A stretch of DNA of 64,000 bases from Pseudomonas triclosanedens (lineage in GTDB: Bacteria; Pseudomonadota; Gammaproteobacteria; Pseudomonadales; Pseudomonadaceae), in assembly GCF_026686735.1 (NCBI RefSeq), contig NZ_CP113432.1:930001-994000 (forward strand), read 5' to 3'. Made by a program: the position numbers and the translations under genes. This document shows positions 46,223 through 55,527 of this stretch, in pieces. The notes below the pieces were generated by a model that saw only the letters and a program-made list of their open reading frames with translations, was not told the DNA's origin and searched no databases. Positions within the stretch are counted from its first letter, which is position 1; every line of letters begins with the position of its first letter.

Positions 46223-46304
46223 TGTCCATCAGGTCGATTGCCTGGGGAGCTGGCAAACTGCTTCTATACTGGGGCCATCGGCCCCTACCAGTGGTATCGC
46301 GCTC

Positions 46305-46742
46305 ATGGTCAACCAGGTCATCCTCGATGAGGAGGAGTTGCAGGCGCTGCGGGAGATCACTGCGCCACCGGCACGCAGGCCGGTAGTGCTGCTGGTAGAC
46401 GATGACCGCGACGTGCTGGCGGAAATGTGCGAGTTGATCGAAGGCGCCGGCATCCGGTGCCTGACCGCCGGCAGCGCCGCCGAGGCGCTGCGCCGCATCC
46501 ACCGGGACGAGTCGGACATCGACCTGCTGATCACCGACCTGCGCATGGAGGGTGAAGGCTCCGGCCTGGAGCTGATCCGCGAACTCAATGACATTGGCAC
46601 CTTCCTGCCTATCATCGTCCTCTCGGGGCAGGCCGACACCCGTGACGTGATCGAGGCGATGCGCCTGAACGTGCTGGATTTCATGCTCAAGCCGGTGGAT
46701 CCGGACTACCTGCTCGGCGCTCTGCGGCGCAACCTCGGCTAG
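46305..46742 (+). CDS. Stand-alone response regulator receiver protein
   Basis: This 145-residue protein consists of about 25 N-terminal residues (MVNQVILDEEELQALREIT) and one receiver domain: acidic pocket LLVDDDRD, phosphoacceptor Asp in LLITDLRMEGEGSG, Thr/Ser in IIVLSGQAD, Lys in FMLKPVDPDYLL. No output domain and no kinase gene nearby, so it may act by protein contact (CheY/DivK-like) with an unlinked partner. It is preceded by its own promoter-sized gap after the prpE terminator. Confidence 0.85.
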   Translation: MVNQVILDEEELQALREITAPPARRPVVLLVDDDRDVLAEMCELIEGAGIRCLTAGSAAEALRRIHRDESDIDLLITDLRMEGEGSGLELIRELNDIGTFLPIIVLSGQADTRDVIEAMRLNVLDFMLKPVDPDYLLGALRRNLG

Positions 46743-46745
46743 GTA

Positions 46746-46934
46746 CTATCGGCTACAACTCCCGCGGCCGAGCAGCCGGTAGACCGGGCAGGCGCCAAGC
46801 GATCCGGTGACCAGGGGCACCAGGCCGAGCCAGCCCCACGGTGTCTGCGGGCCGAGGAAGACCGGGGATCGGGCTGGGCCATTGGCGCTCCGCGAGATGA
46901 CGACAGGCGCTCCGGAAGTGGTGTGCCGCGTTCT
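46746..46934 (-). pseudogene. Remnant of a DUF2892 (YgaP-type) membrane protein
   Basis: On the minus strand one frame ends TPWGWLGLVPLVTGSLGACP, then VYRLLGRGSC and a stop, which is the second helix and the conserved C-P-x-Y-x-L-x-G ending of DUF2892 proteins. The normal first half (an N-terminal NxGxxDR and first helix) is missing and an in-frame stop at 46935 closes the frame upstream. No start codon fits. I read it as a decayed gene fragment. Confidence 0.45.
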
Positions 46935-46986
46935 CTATACCCGAGGCGTTGGCAGGATGGGCTGCGCCAGGTCACTCACGGCTACT

Positions 46987-47883
46987 TCAGAGCGCCTGTG
47001 CCTTGAAGGTATCGCACTTGCCCGGCGAGCCGCTTTCGAAGCCGATCTTGAACCAGCGTACGCGCTGCGCCGACGAGCCGTGGGTGAAGGAGTCGGGCAT
47101 CACGGTGCCGCGTGCCTGGCGTTGCAGGTGGTCGTCGCCGATTGCGTTGGCGGCATTCAGCGCCTCCTCCACGTCGCCTGGTTCCAGCCAGTTCAGGCGT
47201 TGCTGCGCGTGATTGGCCCAGACGCCGGCGAAGCAGTCGGCCTGCAGTTCCTGGCGTACCGACAGGCCATTGGCTCCTTCCATGCGCGCTCCGCGCTGGC
47301 GGGCGGCCTGGATCTTGGCGGAGATGCCCAGCAGGTTCTGTACGTGGTGGCCGACTTCGTGGGCGATCACGTAGGCCTGGGCGAAGTCGCCGGCGGCGGA
47401 GAACTTCTGCTCCATCTCGCGGAAGAAGCCAAGGTCGAGGTAGACGCGGTGGTCGCCCGGGCAATAGAAGGGGCCGACCGCCGATGAGGCGAAGCCGCAG
47501 GCCGAGTTCACTCCACCGTTGAACAGGATGAGCTTGGGCTGCTCGTACCGGGCGTTGCTGCGGGCAAAGATTTCGCCCCAGGTGTCTTCGGTGTCGCCGA
47601 GGATCGAGCGGACGAATTCCACCTGCGGGTCGTTGCCGCTGGCGGGCTTGCCCTGTACCGGGCGGCTGGGTGCCTGTTGGGAGACATCCATCTGGCCGAG
47701 CAGCGAGCCGAGGATGGTCATCGGATCCTGGCCCATCAGCAGCCCCACCACTACGACTATGGCCACTCCACCCAGGCCCAGTCCGCGGCCGCCGATACGC
47801 AGGCCGCCACCGCCCATTCCGCCGCCGGTTTCATCGCGGGCATCCACTACGTTGTCGCTGCGTCGTCCCTTGCGCCAGAGCAT
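46987..47883 (-). CDS. Neutral zinc metallopeptidase, YpfJ family
   Basis: This 298-residue membrane-anchored protein has a glycine-rich N-terminus, one helix (GLGGVAIVVVVGLLMG) and a C-terminal peptidase domain with the zinc motif AHEVGHHVQNLLG, followed by QELQADCFAGVWA, which supplies the third ligand. It matches the putative neutral zinc metallopeptidase family (YpfJ). The family is conserved but its substrates are unknown. The ATG at 47883 follows a GGAGG-like site. It is in the same orientation as the PhzF-like gene 67 bp upstream. Confidence 0.88.
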   Translation of the reverse strand: MLWRKGRRSDNVVDARDETGGGMGGGGLRIGGRGLGLGGVAIVVVVGLLMGQDPMTILGSLLGQMDVSQQAPSRPVQGKPASGNDPQVEFVRSILGDTEDTWGEIFARSNARYEQPKLILFNGGVNSACGFASSAVGPFYCPGDHRVYLDLGFFREMEQKFSAAGDFAQAYVIAHEVGHHVQNLLGISAKIQAARQRGARMEGANGLSVRQELQADCFAGVWANHAQQRLNWLEPGDVEEALNAANAIGDDHLQRQARGTVMPDSFTHGSSAQRVRWFKIGFESGSPGKCDTFKAQAL

Positions 47884-47950
47884 GGCGGCCCCTCCTTCGA
47901 ACGGGTTGGTTCAGTGTTGCTGCCAGCGGCCTTCGTCGCCAGCCCGGTCG

Positions 47951-48811
47951 TCAGGCCAGGCGGTGCAGCAGTTCGGCGCGGGCGAGCAACTGTACGTCAC
48001 CGCCGACGCGGACCTCGCCGTCCTGCCCGACCTGCACATCGAGACGGCTTGGGCGGCCGGCGAAGCGGCCCTGGGAAAGATGGAACAGCTCGCCACGACG
48101 GGCCTTGCCCAACTCCACCAGATAGGCGGCGACCGGGCCGGCCGCACTGCCAGTGGCGACATCCTCGATCACGCCGGCGCCGTCCCAGGTGCGGCCCTCG
48201 CGGTTATCCACATCCAGCACGAAGACGAAGGCGGCGTTGAGTTTTGCCAGTTCGGAGCTCAGGTCGGTGCGCTGGCGCACGCGGGCGAGGGCTTCGCCGC
48301 GTACCGGTAGCAGCAGGTAGGGCAAGCCGGTGCTGACCACGGCTGCGGGGTAGTCGGCGAGGTCGCCCGGCACCAGCGAGAACGCATCGGCGAACCAGCG
48401 GCGCGCCTCCTCGTCGAGCACCGCGCCGAAATCGGCATTGCCCTGGTTCATTTCGGCGTGGAAGCCGGCACCACGGCGGCGCGTCGCAACGCGTACGTCC
48501 TTGGCCGGCAGTTGCAGGGTCCAACGCTCTTCTTCGCCGCGCTGATGCAGATGATGCAGCAGCGCGGCGGCGCCCAGCACCGGGTGGCCGGCGAAGGGTA
48601 GTTCCTCATCCACGGTGAAGATTCGCGCGGCATAGGTGTCCAGCGACGCCGACGGGAACAGGAAGATCGATTCGAACTGCCGCAGTTCCTGGGTCAGCGC
48701 TTGCTGGGACTGCGCCGAGAGACCGCGCGCATCGGGAAACACCGCCAGGCCGTTGCCGGTCAGTGGCTGTTCGGCGAAGACGTCGAGCTGCCAGTACTGA
48801 AGAAGGGACAT
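47951..48811 (-). CDS. PhzF-family isomerase/epimerase
   Basis: This 286-residue member of the PhzF family has the diaminopimelate-epimerase-like fold. Glu47 in LRQFESIFLFP corresponds to the catalytic glutamate of PhzF. Other family pieces are FTVDEELPFAGHPVLGAAAL and the GVIEDVATGSAAGPVAAYL substrate loop. No phenazine genes are nearby, so a role in phenazine synthesis is not implied; many homologues have unknown substrates. GGAGTCCC precedes the ATG at 48811. Confidence 0.88.
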   Translation of the reverse strand: MSLLQYWQLDVFAEQPLTGNGLAVFPDARGLSAQSQQALTQELRQFESIFLFPSASLDTYAARIFTVDEELPFAGHPVLGAAALLHHLHQRGEEERWTLQLPAKDVRVATRRRGAGFHAEMNQGNADFGAVLDEEARRWFADAFSLVPGDLADYPAAVVSTGLPYLLLPVRGEALARVRQRTDLSSELAKLNAAFVFVLDVDNREGRTWDGAGVIEDVATGSAAGPVAAYLVELGKARRGELFHLSQGRFAGRPSRLDVQVGQDGEVRVGGDVQLLARAELLHRLA

Positions 48812-48991
48812 GGGACTCCAGGGAGCCGCGCTTGAGCGGCTTCAATAAGAAAAACTCGACAGCCAGCCTAGCGAGCTATATGTTCGCCGACAAGAAAGCG
48901 TGGCCCCGAGCGGGTGCCGTGCTTTCCAGGCCACCGCAGTGGCCGGCGTCGCTCGGACGGTTCCGGGCGCCTACGTTACTCAGAGGAAACC

Positions 48992-50212
48992 ATGACTGAA
49001 CCCCGTTCAGCTCGTCGCTTTGCGCGCATCGATCGCCTGCCCCCCTACGTTTTCAACATCACCGCCGAATTGAAGATGGCCGCCCGCCGTCGTGGCGAGG
49101 ACATCATCGACCTGTCGATGGGAAACCCGGACGGGCCAACGCCGCCACACATCGTCGAGAAGCTCTGCCAGGTCGCCCAGCGCGAGGACACCCACGGCTA
49201 CTCCACCTCCCGTGGCATTCCGCGCCTACGCCGCGCCATCTCGCACTGGTACCGCGACCGCTACGACGTTGAGATCGATCCGGAAACCGAGGCCATCGTC
49301 ACCATCGGCTCCAAGGAAGGCCTGGCCCACCTGATGCTGGCGACCCTGGACCACGGCGATACCATCCTCGTGCCCAACCCCAGCTATCCGATCCACATCT
49401 ACGGTGCAGTGATCGCCGGCGCCCAGGTGCGCTCGGTCCCGCTGGTTCCGGGGATCGACTTCTTCAACGAGCTGGAGCGGGCGATCCGCGAATCCATTCC
49501 CAAGCCGAAGATGATGATTCTCGGCTTCCCCTCCAACCCGACCGCGCAGTGCGTGGAACTGGACTTCTTCGAGCGCGTGGTCGACCTGGCCAAGCGCTAC
49601 GACGTGCTGGTAGTGCATGACCTGGCCTACGCCGACATCACCTTCGATGGCTGGAAGGCGCCGTCGATCATGCAGGTGCCCGGCGCCAAGGACATCGCGG
49701 TGGAGTTCTTCACCCTGTCCAAGAGCTACAACATGGCCGGCTGGCGCATCGGCTTCATGGTCGGTAACCCGGAGCTGGTCTCGGCTCTGGCGCGGATCAA
49801 GAGCTACCACGACTACGGCACCTTCACCCCGCTGCAAGTGGCTGCCATTGCCGCGCTGGAAGGCGACCAGCAGTGCGTTCGGGATATCGCCGAGCAGTAC
49901 CAGAAGCGCCGCGACGTGCTGGTGAAGGGGCTGCACGAGGCCGGCTGGATGGTGGAGAACCCGAAGGCGTCCATGTACATCTGGGCGAAGATTCCCGAGC
50001 CTTACGCGCACCTGGGATCGCTGGAGTTCGCCAAGAAGCTGCTGCAGGACGCCAAGGTTTCGGTATCGCCGGGCATCGGCTTCGGCGACTACGGCGACGA
50101 CCATGTGCGCTTCGCCCTGATCGAGAACCGCGACCGCCTGCGCCAGGCGGTGCGTGGTATCAAGGCGATGTTCCGCGCCGACGGGCTGCTGCCGGCCAAG
50201 CCGGCCGAATAG
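48992..50212 (+). CDS. alaC: Alanine-type aminotransferase (AlaC-like)
   Basis: This 406-residue class I/II PLP aminotransferase matches AlaC, the glutamate-pyruvate transaminase. The cofactor Lys is in [20 protein letters not shown]; the substrate-arginine region is [18 protein letters not shown]; the opening is [51 protein letters not shown] places the start at ATG 48992. It is monocistronic with a clear terminator after it. AlaC is the best match by overall layout, but the amino acid specificity is inferred. Confidence 0.85.
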   Translation: MTEPRSARRFARIDRLPPYVFNITAELKMAARRRGEDIIDLSMGNPDGPTPPHIVEKLCQVAQREDTHGYSTSRGIPRLRRAISHWYRDRYDVEIDPETEAIVTIGSKEGLAHLMLATLDHGDTILVPNPSYPIHIYGAVIAGAQVRSVPLVPGIDFFNELERAIRESIPKPKMMILGFPSNPTAQCVELDFFERVVDLAKRYDVLVVHDLAYADITFDGWKAPSIMQVPGAKDIAVEFFTLSKSYNMAGWRIGFMVGNPELVSALARIKSYHDYGTFTPLQVAAIAALEGDQQCVRDIAEQYQKRRDVLVKGLHEAGWMVENPKASMYIWAKIPEPYAHLGSLEFAKKLLQDAKVSVSPGIGFGDYGDDHVRFALIENRDRLRQAVRGIKAMFRADGLLPAKPAE

Positions 50213-50227
50213 TCCGGGCGACGAATG

Positions 50228-50258
50228 AAAAGGGGCGGCCTGCCGGTCGCCCCTTTTT
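50228..50258 (+). terminator. Terminator after the alaC-like gene
   Basis: AAAAGGGGCG pairs with CGCCCCTTTT around a 10-base loop and ends in five T, 15 bases past the stop. Confidence 0.85.
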
Positions 50259-50358
50259 CGTATGTGGAGCCCCTCGTTCCCGGCGCTCCGCAGGGCTGGC
50301 CGCGGGAACCTGGAGAGCACCGCATCGCCAACCCGGGAACGCCGGGGCGAGGAACGTC

Positions 50359-50793
50359 TCAGTGGGCCGGATAGTCCGCCAGCACTTCGCGCTTGCCGGT
50401 CTTGGTCAGACCTACTACCTGGTAGGCGTCGTGGCGGTCGCCCATCTCCATGCCCGGCGAACCGACCGGCATGCCTGGCACCGCGGCGCCTGCAAGGTCC
50501 GCGCGTTCGCGTAGCTTGAGCACGTCGGCGGCCGGTACGTGGCCCTCGACGAACTTGCCATCGATCACTCCGGTATGGCACGAACCCATGCTGTAGGGCA
50601 CGCCCAGACGGGTCTTCACCGCGCTCATGTCGGCTTCGACATGGTCGTTGACGGCGAAGCCGTTATTTTCCAGATGCTTGATCCAGTCCTTGCAGCAACT
50701 GCAATTGGCGTCGCGGTGCACGTCGATGGTCAGCGGCTCGGCGGCCTGGGCGGCGCCGGCGACGAGGGCGGTGAGCAGAAGCAGGGTACGCAT
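50359..50793 (-). CDS. DUF411 metal-binding periplasmic protein
   Basis: This 144-residue protein has a signal peptide (TLLLLTALVAGAAQAAE) and a DUF411 domain: thioredoxin-like opening IDVHRDANCSCCKDWIKHLE with a C-x-C-C site, then VPYSMGSCHTGVIDGKFVEGHVPAADV. DUF411 proteins are often found near copper resistance genes and are thought to bind copper in the periplasm; here it is 17 kb from the cop module. The MRTLLLL start at 50793 gives a normal signal peptide. Confidence 0.85.
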   Translation of the reverse strand: MRTLLLLTALVAGAAQAAEPLTIDVHRDANCSCCKDWIKHLENNGFAVNDHVEADMSAVKTRLGVPYSMGSCHTGVIDGKFVEGHVPAADVLKLRERADLAGAAVPGMPVGSPGMEMGDRHDAYQVVGLTKTGKREVLADYPAH

Positions 50794-50992
50794 TGGGGAA
50801 ACCTCGGAATCCAGACGAAACGCAGGATACTCCCGGTTGCTGCGGCCTCCCCATCGGCGACCTGTTTCCATATATGACGACGCCAGCGAACTTGCCGCGC
50901 CAGCCGGAGTCTCTAGCTGATCGGTGGTGCGTCCGCGGCACTGGGTCGCAGCGGTGGACGCTCGGCAATGGCTGCTGCCAAGGAGAAATCGG

Positions 50993-51457
50993 ATGCTATT
51001 CGCCCGTCTCGTCCTGCTGGTTCAGGCGCTGGTCTGGGGTGGTCTGGGGCTGCTCTACTGGATTCGTCCCTACGAAATGGCCAACCTCAGCGGCATGTTG
51101 CTGATGGAGCCGTCCTCGGTGAGCGATGCCCGGGTGTTCTACGGCGGACACCAGTTCGCTCTTGCGCTGTTCCTCGTATTCGCCCTGCGCCGTCGGCTGC
51201 TGGTGCGTCCGGCGCTGATTCTGGTAATTCTGGTGCAGTTGACGCTGACCCTGTCGCGCCTGCTGATCGCCTGGACCGAAGGCGGCATGGACGTGGATGC
51301 CCAACTCGCCGGAGTGATCTACCGAGGCGTGATTTCCGCGCTGGCGATCTTCGCTCTCTACTGGCTGGAGCGGCAGTCACGGGTACGCTCGCTGGCGGCA
51401 GCGCAGCGGGTGGTGGATGAGCCGGAACAGCAACGCGCGGATTTCGAAGGCCTATGA
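50993..51457 (+). CDS. DUF4345 membrane protein
   Basis: This 154-residue protein has four predicted helices (LVLLVQALVWGGLGLLYWI; FALALFLVFAL; ALILVILVQLTLTLSRLLI; GVISALAIFALYWLE), matching DUF4345. The function is unknown. AAGGAG lies 8 bases before the ATG at 50993. The C-terminal tail is soluble and charged. It is monocistronic. Confidence 0.8.
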   Translation: MLFARLVLLVQALVWGGLGLLYWIRPYEMANLSGMLLMEPSSVSDARVFYGGHQFALALFLVFALRRRLLVRPALILVILVQLTLTLSRLLIAWTEGGMDVDAQLAGVIYRGVISALAIFALYWLERQSRVRSLAAAQRVVDEPEQQRADFEGL

Positions 51458-51781
51458 GTGCGCGTCCTGAGTTGGTTCGGCCTCTGTTGAAGCCGTGATG
51501 CCAATTCACTGTTTTTTAAAGTATCCCGGCTGGGCGTGAAATGCGGGATGGCCCGAGTACGTCTTGTCCGTATCCAGCGGAGATGGCCATGCGGCAGGCG
51601 CATGGTTCAGCGCGCCTTTCTGCGTCGCCGTCCTTGCCGGCGGGGCTGGTGCGCGGTGATCGCCTGCAAGCGGCGCTGTCTCTTCTGACAAGCGGGGCAC
51701 TTTGGACGCCGGCAATGCCGAAGTACCCGGCGCGACGTGCTATCGTATTGATTTTGCGGAAAAACCGGCGCGGAGCTGAAG
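51458..51781. other. 324-bp intergenic region
   Basis: I see no gene. The first 80 bp are locally AT-rich (CACTGTTTTTTAAAGTATCC at about 51508-51527), a likely promoter or termination zone. The rest is GC-rich without recognisable repeats or hairpins. GCGGAGCTGAAG before 51782 is the ribosome site of the next gene. Confidence 0.4.
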
Positions 51782-52084
51782 ATGAAGTTCGTACATCAAC
51801 GTGAACACCTGAACGAAGGCGATCTGGTGGTCATCGAATGCTCCATGACCTGCAATATCCGCCTGATGACCGACGCCAACTTCCGCAGCTTCAAGAACGG
51901 CGGCCGGCACTCCTACCACGGCGGCGCGTTCGACCGCTTCCCGGCGAAGATCAAGGTGCCCAGCACCGGCTACTGGAACGTCACCATCGATACCGTTACC
52001 CGCCGCGCCATCAGCGTCACGCGCAAGGCGGACTTCAAGTACAGCATCAAGTTCGTCCGCAAGTCGCCGTCCAACTACAGTTGA
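51782..52084 (+). CDS. DUF1883 protein
   Basis: This 100-residue small soluble protein covers the whole DUF1883 domain (MKFVHQREHLNEGDLVVIECSMTCNIRLM; YHGGAFDRFPAKIKVPSTGYWNVTIDTV). DUF1883 occurs alone or fused to TIR domains; its function is not established, and no TIR or other defence gene is adjacent. A GGAG site sits 8 bases before the ATG. It ends 3 bp from the end of a convergent lipoprotein gene. Confidence 0.85.
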   Translation: MKFVHQREHLNEGDLVVIECSMTCNIRLMTDANFRSFKNGGRHSYHGGAFDRFPAKIKVPSTGYWNVTIDTVTRRAISVTRKADFKYSIKFVRKSPSNYS

Positions 52085-52087
52085 CCC

Positions 52088-52594
52088 TCAGCGCCCCGCG
52101 CGGGGTGGAAAGTCCTTGAGCAGTCGGGCGATGCCCTCGTCGAAAGCTTGCTGGTTCAGTGACGGGTCGTGCAAATGACGCGCTACCAAGGCCTGGAAAA
52201 GCACTTCGCCCGACGCTTCGTCGATGATCCTAAGGGCTACCCGGGCCTGCTCGGAGTCTGCGATCTGCGTCTGGGTGACCACACCTGCCTCGGTGGAAAC
52301 CGGCCGCTGGATCACGCTGGTCTGGGTATCCAGGCCGACTGCGTAGATCACCCGCAACTCCCCTGAACGATCCTGAAAACGATAGCCCTTGGCCTCCAGC
52401 GCCCGGCGTACGGCCAGGTCGAAGCGGCCTTCGAGGTCTTCGCGGTGCCCCAGCGCGCGCACGGCCTGGATAAAGAAGGTGCTCTGGTGGCCGTCGGCGT
52501 TCGGCGAGACGCTGATATTGTCGGGATCGCTGGCGCAACCGGCCAGCAGGAGAAACAGCGCGGATAGAAACAGAGGTGAGGTCAGGCGGGACAT
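52088..52594 (-). CDS. DUF4136 lipoprotein
   Basis: This 168-residue lipoprotein has the signal LFLSALFLLLAGCASDP (lipobox LAGC). The mature part contains a DUF4136-like fold: a central GRFDLAVRRALEAKGYRF, then DRSGELRVIYAVGL and ARVALRIIDEASGEVLFQALVARHLHDP. These outer-membrane lipoproteins are widespread and uncharacterised. Two ATGs are possible (52594, or 52612 six codons earlier); the shorter gives the better signal peptide. Confidence 0.82.
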   Translation of the reverse strand: MSRLTSPLFLSALFLLLAGCASDPDNISVSPNADGHQSTFFIQAVRALGHREDLEGRFDLAVRRALEAKGYRFQDRSGELRVIYAVGLDTQTSVIQRPVSTEAGVVTQTQIADSEQARVALRIIDEASGEVLFQALVARHLHDPSLNQQAFDEGIARLLKDFPPRAGR

Positions 52595-52676
52595 GGACGG
52601 TACTCTTGTCATTGTCCCACCAGACTAGCCCTTTGCGCGGCGCCTGCCGCCCAACTCTCGGTTGGGCGTGGCGCAT

Positions 52677-53762
52677 TCAGCGGCGGGTCAGCAGCACGCC
52701 GGCTTCCATGTGGTGCGTGTAGGGGAACTGGTCGAACAGTGCGCAGCGACTGACCTGGTGGGTGTCGTGTAGTTGGGCGATGTTCTGCGCCAGGGTCTCC
52801 GGGTTGCAGGAGATGTACAGGATGTTGTCGAAGCGCCGGGTCAGTTCGCAGGTGTCCGGGTCCATGCCGGCGCGCGGCGGGTCGACGAACACGCTGCCGA
52901 ACGCGTAGGACTTCAGGTCGACATCGGCCAGGCGGCGGAACGGGCGCACTTCGTTGAGCGCCTGGGTCAGCTCCTCGGCGGAGAGACGCACCAGGGTGAC
53001 GTTGTCCACGGCGTTGTCGGCGAGGTTCGCCAGGGCGGCGTTCACCGAGGTCTTGCTGATCTCGGTGGCCAGTACCTTGCGCACGCGGGTGGCCAGCGGC
53101 AGGGTGAAGTTGCCGTTGCCGCAGTACAGCTCCAGCAGGTCGTCGTCGCGCTGGCCCAAGGCTTCGTAAGCCCAGTTGAGCATCTTCTGGCAGACCTCGC
53201 CGTTGGGCTGGGTGAAGGCGCCCTCCGGCTGGCGGTAGCGGAAGGTGCGGCCGGCGATGGTCAGTTCCTCGTTCACATAGTCGCGACCAACCACCAGGCG
53301 CTTGCCGCGGGAGCGGCCGACGATGCTCACGCTCAGTTCGCCAGCCAGCTTCTCGGCGGCAGCCTGCCAGGCAGCGTCAACCGGGCGGTGGTAGCAGAGG
53401 GTGATCAGCGCGTCGCCCGCCAGGGTGGTGAGGAATTCCACCTGGAACAGCTTGTGCCCCAGCGTCGGCTCCGCCCAGGCGGCCTTCAGGCGCGGCATCA
53501 GCTCGTTGATGCGCCGGCTGGCGATGGGGAAGTCTTCGATCAGGATCGGGGTGTGCTTGTCGCCCTGCTCGAACATTGCGTAATGACGCGCGTCGCCTTC
53601 CCGCCACAGGCGGAACTCGGCGCGCAGGCGGTAGTGCTCGCGCGGCGAGTCGAACACCTCCGGCTCAGGCGCGGCGAAGGGCGCCAGCAGCTCGCGCAGG
53701 CGCGCGGCCTTGTCGGCCAGTTGGCTGTCGTATTGGGAGGGATCGAAACGCGGACTGCTCAT
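52677..53762 (-). CDS. trmA: tRNA (uracil-5-)-methyltransferase
   Basis: This 361-residue enzyme makes 5-methyluridine at position 54 of tRNA. The SAM site is [16 protein letters not shown], motif IV is [17 protein letters not shown], the catalytic cysteine is Cys319 in [14 protein letters not shown], and the general-base Glu is in [11 protein letters not shown]. No N-terminal TRAM domain, which separates TrmA from RlmD/RlmC. Length matches E. coli TrmA (366). The start is ATG 53762 ([11 protein letters not shown]). Confidence 0.94.
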   Translation of the reverse strand: MSSPRFDPSQYDSQLADKAARLRELLAPFAAPEPEVFDSPREHYRLRAEFRLWREGDARHYAMFEQGDKHTPILIEDFPIASRRINELMPRLKAAWAEPTLGHKLFQVEFLTTLAGDALITLCYHRPVDAAWQAAAEKLAGELSVSIVGRSRGKRLVVGRDYVNEELTIAGRTFRYRQPEGAFTQPNGEVCQKMLNWAYEALGQRDDDLLELYCGNGNFTLPLATRVRKVLATEISKTSVNAALANLADNAVDNVTLVRLSAEELTQALNEVRPFRRLADVDLKSYAFGSVFVDPPRAGMDPDTCELTRRFDNILYISCNPETLAQNIAQLHDTHQVSRCALFDQFPYTHHMEAGVLLTRR

Positions 53763-53857
53763 GGGAAAACTCTTCAAAGGATCCGGACTTGCCGGACCGC
53801 TTTTCATCTAAGGACAAGTCGAAACCATCGGGGCGTGCGAGCTAGGTCAGACAAGGC

Positions 53858-53917
53858 GCCAGGTCGATTCGGAAGCGGAGTTTACGACTGTAAATGAGCA
53901 TTCCGGATTGACCTGGC
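53858..53917. repeat. 60-bp near-symmetric palindrome between azgA-like gene and trmA
   Basis: Two 28-base arms face each other across a 4-base loop: GCCAGGTCGATTCGGAA (53858-53874) pairs with 53901-53917, the only mismatches being wobble pairs. A 6x6 internal loop follows, then TTTAC/GTAAA closing on GACT. It would fold strongly as RNA in either direction. Confidence 0.75.
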
Positions 53918-53953
53918 AACGCAGTATGGCCGACGCGCAGCAGCCCCCTTAAC

Positions 53954-55249
53954 TCAAGCGTTGAACCAGCCCAGCTTGATCACGAAGAGGATCGACAGGA
54001 TGACCAGCGCCGGGTTCAGTTCGCGGAAGCGGCCGGACAACAGCTTGCAGGCGGTCCAGGTGATGAAGCCGAAGGCGATGCCGTTGGCGATGGAGAAGGT
54101 CAGCGGCATGGCCAGGGCGGTTACCACCACCGGGGCGGCGACGGTCAGATCGTCCCAGTCGATCTCGGCCAGGCCCGAGGCCATCAGCACGGCGACGAAG
54201 AACAGCGCGGGCGCGGTGGCGAAAGCCGGCACGTTGCCCGCCAGCGGGGCGAAGAACAGCGCCAGCAGGAACAGCACGGCGACCACGATGGCGGTCAGAC
54301 CGGTACGACCGCCGGCGGAAACGCCCGCCGCCGACTCGATGTAGCTGGTGGTGGTGGAGGTGCCCAGCAGCGAGCCGACCATGGCGGCGGAGCTGTCGGC
54401 GATCAGGGCACGGCCCATCTTCGGCATGTGCCCGTCCTTGCCCATCAGGCCGGCGCGCTTGGCCACGCCGATGAGGGTGCCGGAGTTGTCGAACAGGTCG
54501 ACGAAGAGGAAGGCGAAGATCACGCTGAACAGGCCGATATCCAGCGCGCCCTTGATATCCAACTGCAGGAAGGTCGGCGCCAGGGACGGCGGCATCGACA
54601 CCACGCCACCGAATTGGGAGACGCCGATGGCGATGGAAATGAAGGTCACCACCAGGATGCCGATCATCACCGCGCCGGTCACGCGCCGGGCTTCCAGGGC
54701 GACGATCAGGATGAAGCCGAGAATCGCCAGCAGAGGCGCGGGCTTGGCCAGGTCGCCCATGCCGACCAGGGTTGCCTGGTTGGCGACGACGATACCCGAC
54801 TCCTTCAGTGCGATCAGCGCCAGGAACAGGCCAATACCGGCGGCGATCGCCGAGCGCAGGGCCAGGGGGATGCTGTTGATGATCCACTCGCGGATGCGGA
54901 AGATCGAAATGATGAAGAACATGCACGCGGAGAGGAATACCGCGCCGAGGGCCACCTGCCAGGTGTGTCCCATGTGCAGGACTACGGTGTAGGTGAAGAA
55001 GGCGTTCAGGCCCATGCCGGGAGCCAGGGCAATCGGGTAGTTGGCGATCAGGCCCATGACAGCCGATCCGATGGCGGCAGCCAGGCAGGTGGCGACGAAG
55101 ATCGCGCCTTTATCCATGCCGGTCTCGCCGAGGATGCTCGGGTTGACGAACAGGATGTACGCCATGGTCAGGAAGGTGGTGATACCCGCCAGGATCTCGG
55201 TGCGCACATTGGTATTGTGCGCCTTGAGTTGGAACAGCTTTTCCAGCAT
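53954..55249 (-). CDS. NCS2 purine permease, AzgA-type
   Basis: This 431-residue inner-membrane protein with twelve or more helices belongs to the AzgA branch of nucleobase transporters (guanine/hypoxanthine/adenine-proton symport). Family marks: TFLTMAYILFVNPSIL, NYPIALAPGMGLNAFFTYTVV, and the substrate loop SSAAMVGSLLGTSTTTSYIESAAGVSAGGRTGLTA. Branch assignment is good; the exact purine is not determined. No purine riboswitch is evident in the 270 bp upstream. Monocistronic. Confidence 0.9.
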   Translation of the reverse strand: MLEKLFQLKAHNTNVRTEILAGITTFLTMAYILFVNPSILGETGMDKGAIFVATCLAAAIGSAVMGLIANYPIALAPGMGLNAFFTYTVVLHMGHTWQVALGAVFLSACMFFIISIFRIREWIINSIPLALRSAIAAGIGLFLALIALKESGIVVANQATLVGMGDLAKPAPLLAILGFILIVALEARRVTGAVMIGILVVTFISIAIGVSQFGGVVSMPPSLAPTFLQLDIKGALDIGLFSVIFAFLFVDLFDNSGTLIGVAKRAGLMGKDGHMPKMGRALIADSSAAMVGSLLGTSTTTSYIESAAGVSAGGRTGLTAIVVAVLFLLALFFAPLAGNVPAFATAPALFFVAVLMASGLAEIDWDDLTVAAPVVVTALAMPLTFSIANGIAFGFITWTACKLLSGRFRELNPALVILSILFVIKLGWFNA

Positions 55250-55527
55250 GTTTGGCTCCCCGTGACGCGTGATGCGCCGTTATCGTTCTGGCCGGGAAAA
55301 GCAAAGCACATGCCCACTTGGAGCGTGCACTTTTCTTGTGGCCGGCAAAAAGGCGCGCATGATACCAGCTTGCCCGGAGTCGGAGTATTTCTGACCAGAC
55401 GGACAGCAACCGTCCGTAGGAAGCGTAGACGCCAAGTGCAGATCAATGGATGCAATCCTTCCTGCATTTATGCTGTCCAACCCTGCATCTACCCACGGCC
55501 GTGGCGGCCGAAACCTTGTCCACACCG

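Noticed and set aside
47951..48811. Evidence for phenazine synthesis from the PhzF-like gene
   Set aside because: No other phz genes are nearby and the family is functionally broad.
51782..52084. A defence system around the DUF1883 gene
   Set aside because: DUF1883 occurs with TIR domains in some genomes, but here the neighbours are a DUF4345 membrane protein and a lipoprotein, with no nuclease, TIR or NTPase gene.
55250..55440. A purine riboswitch in front of the AzgA-type permease
   Set aside because: I could not find the conserved three-way-junction core bases; only a short 6-bp hairpin (ACGGAC/GTCCGT) is present.
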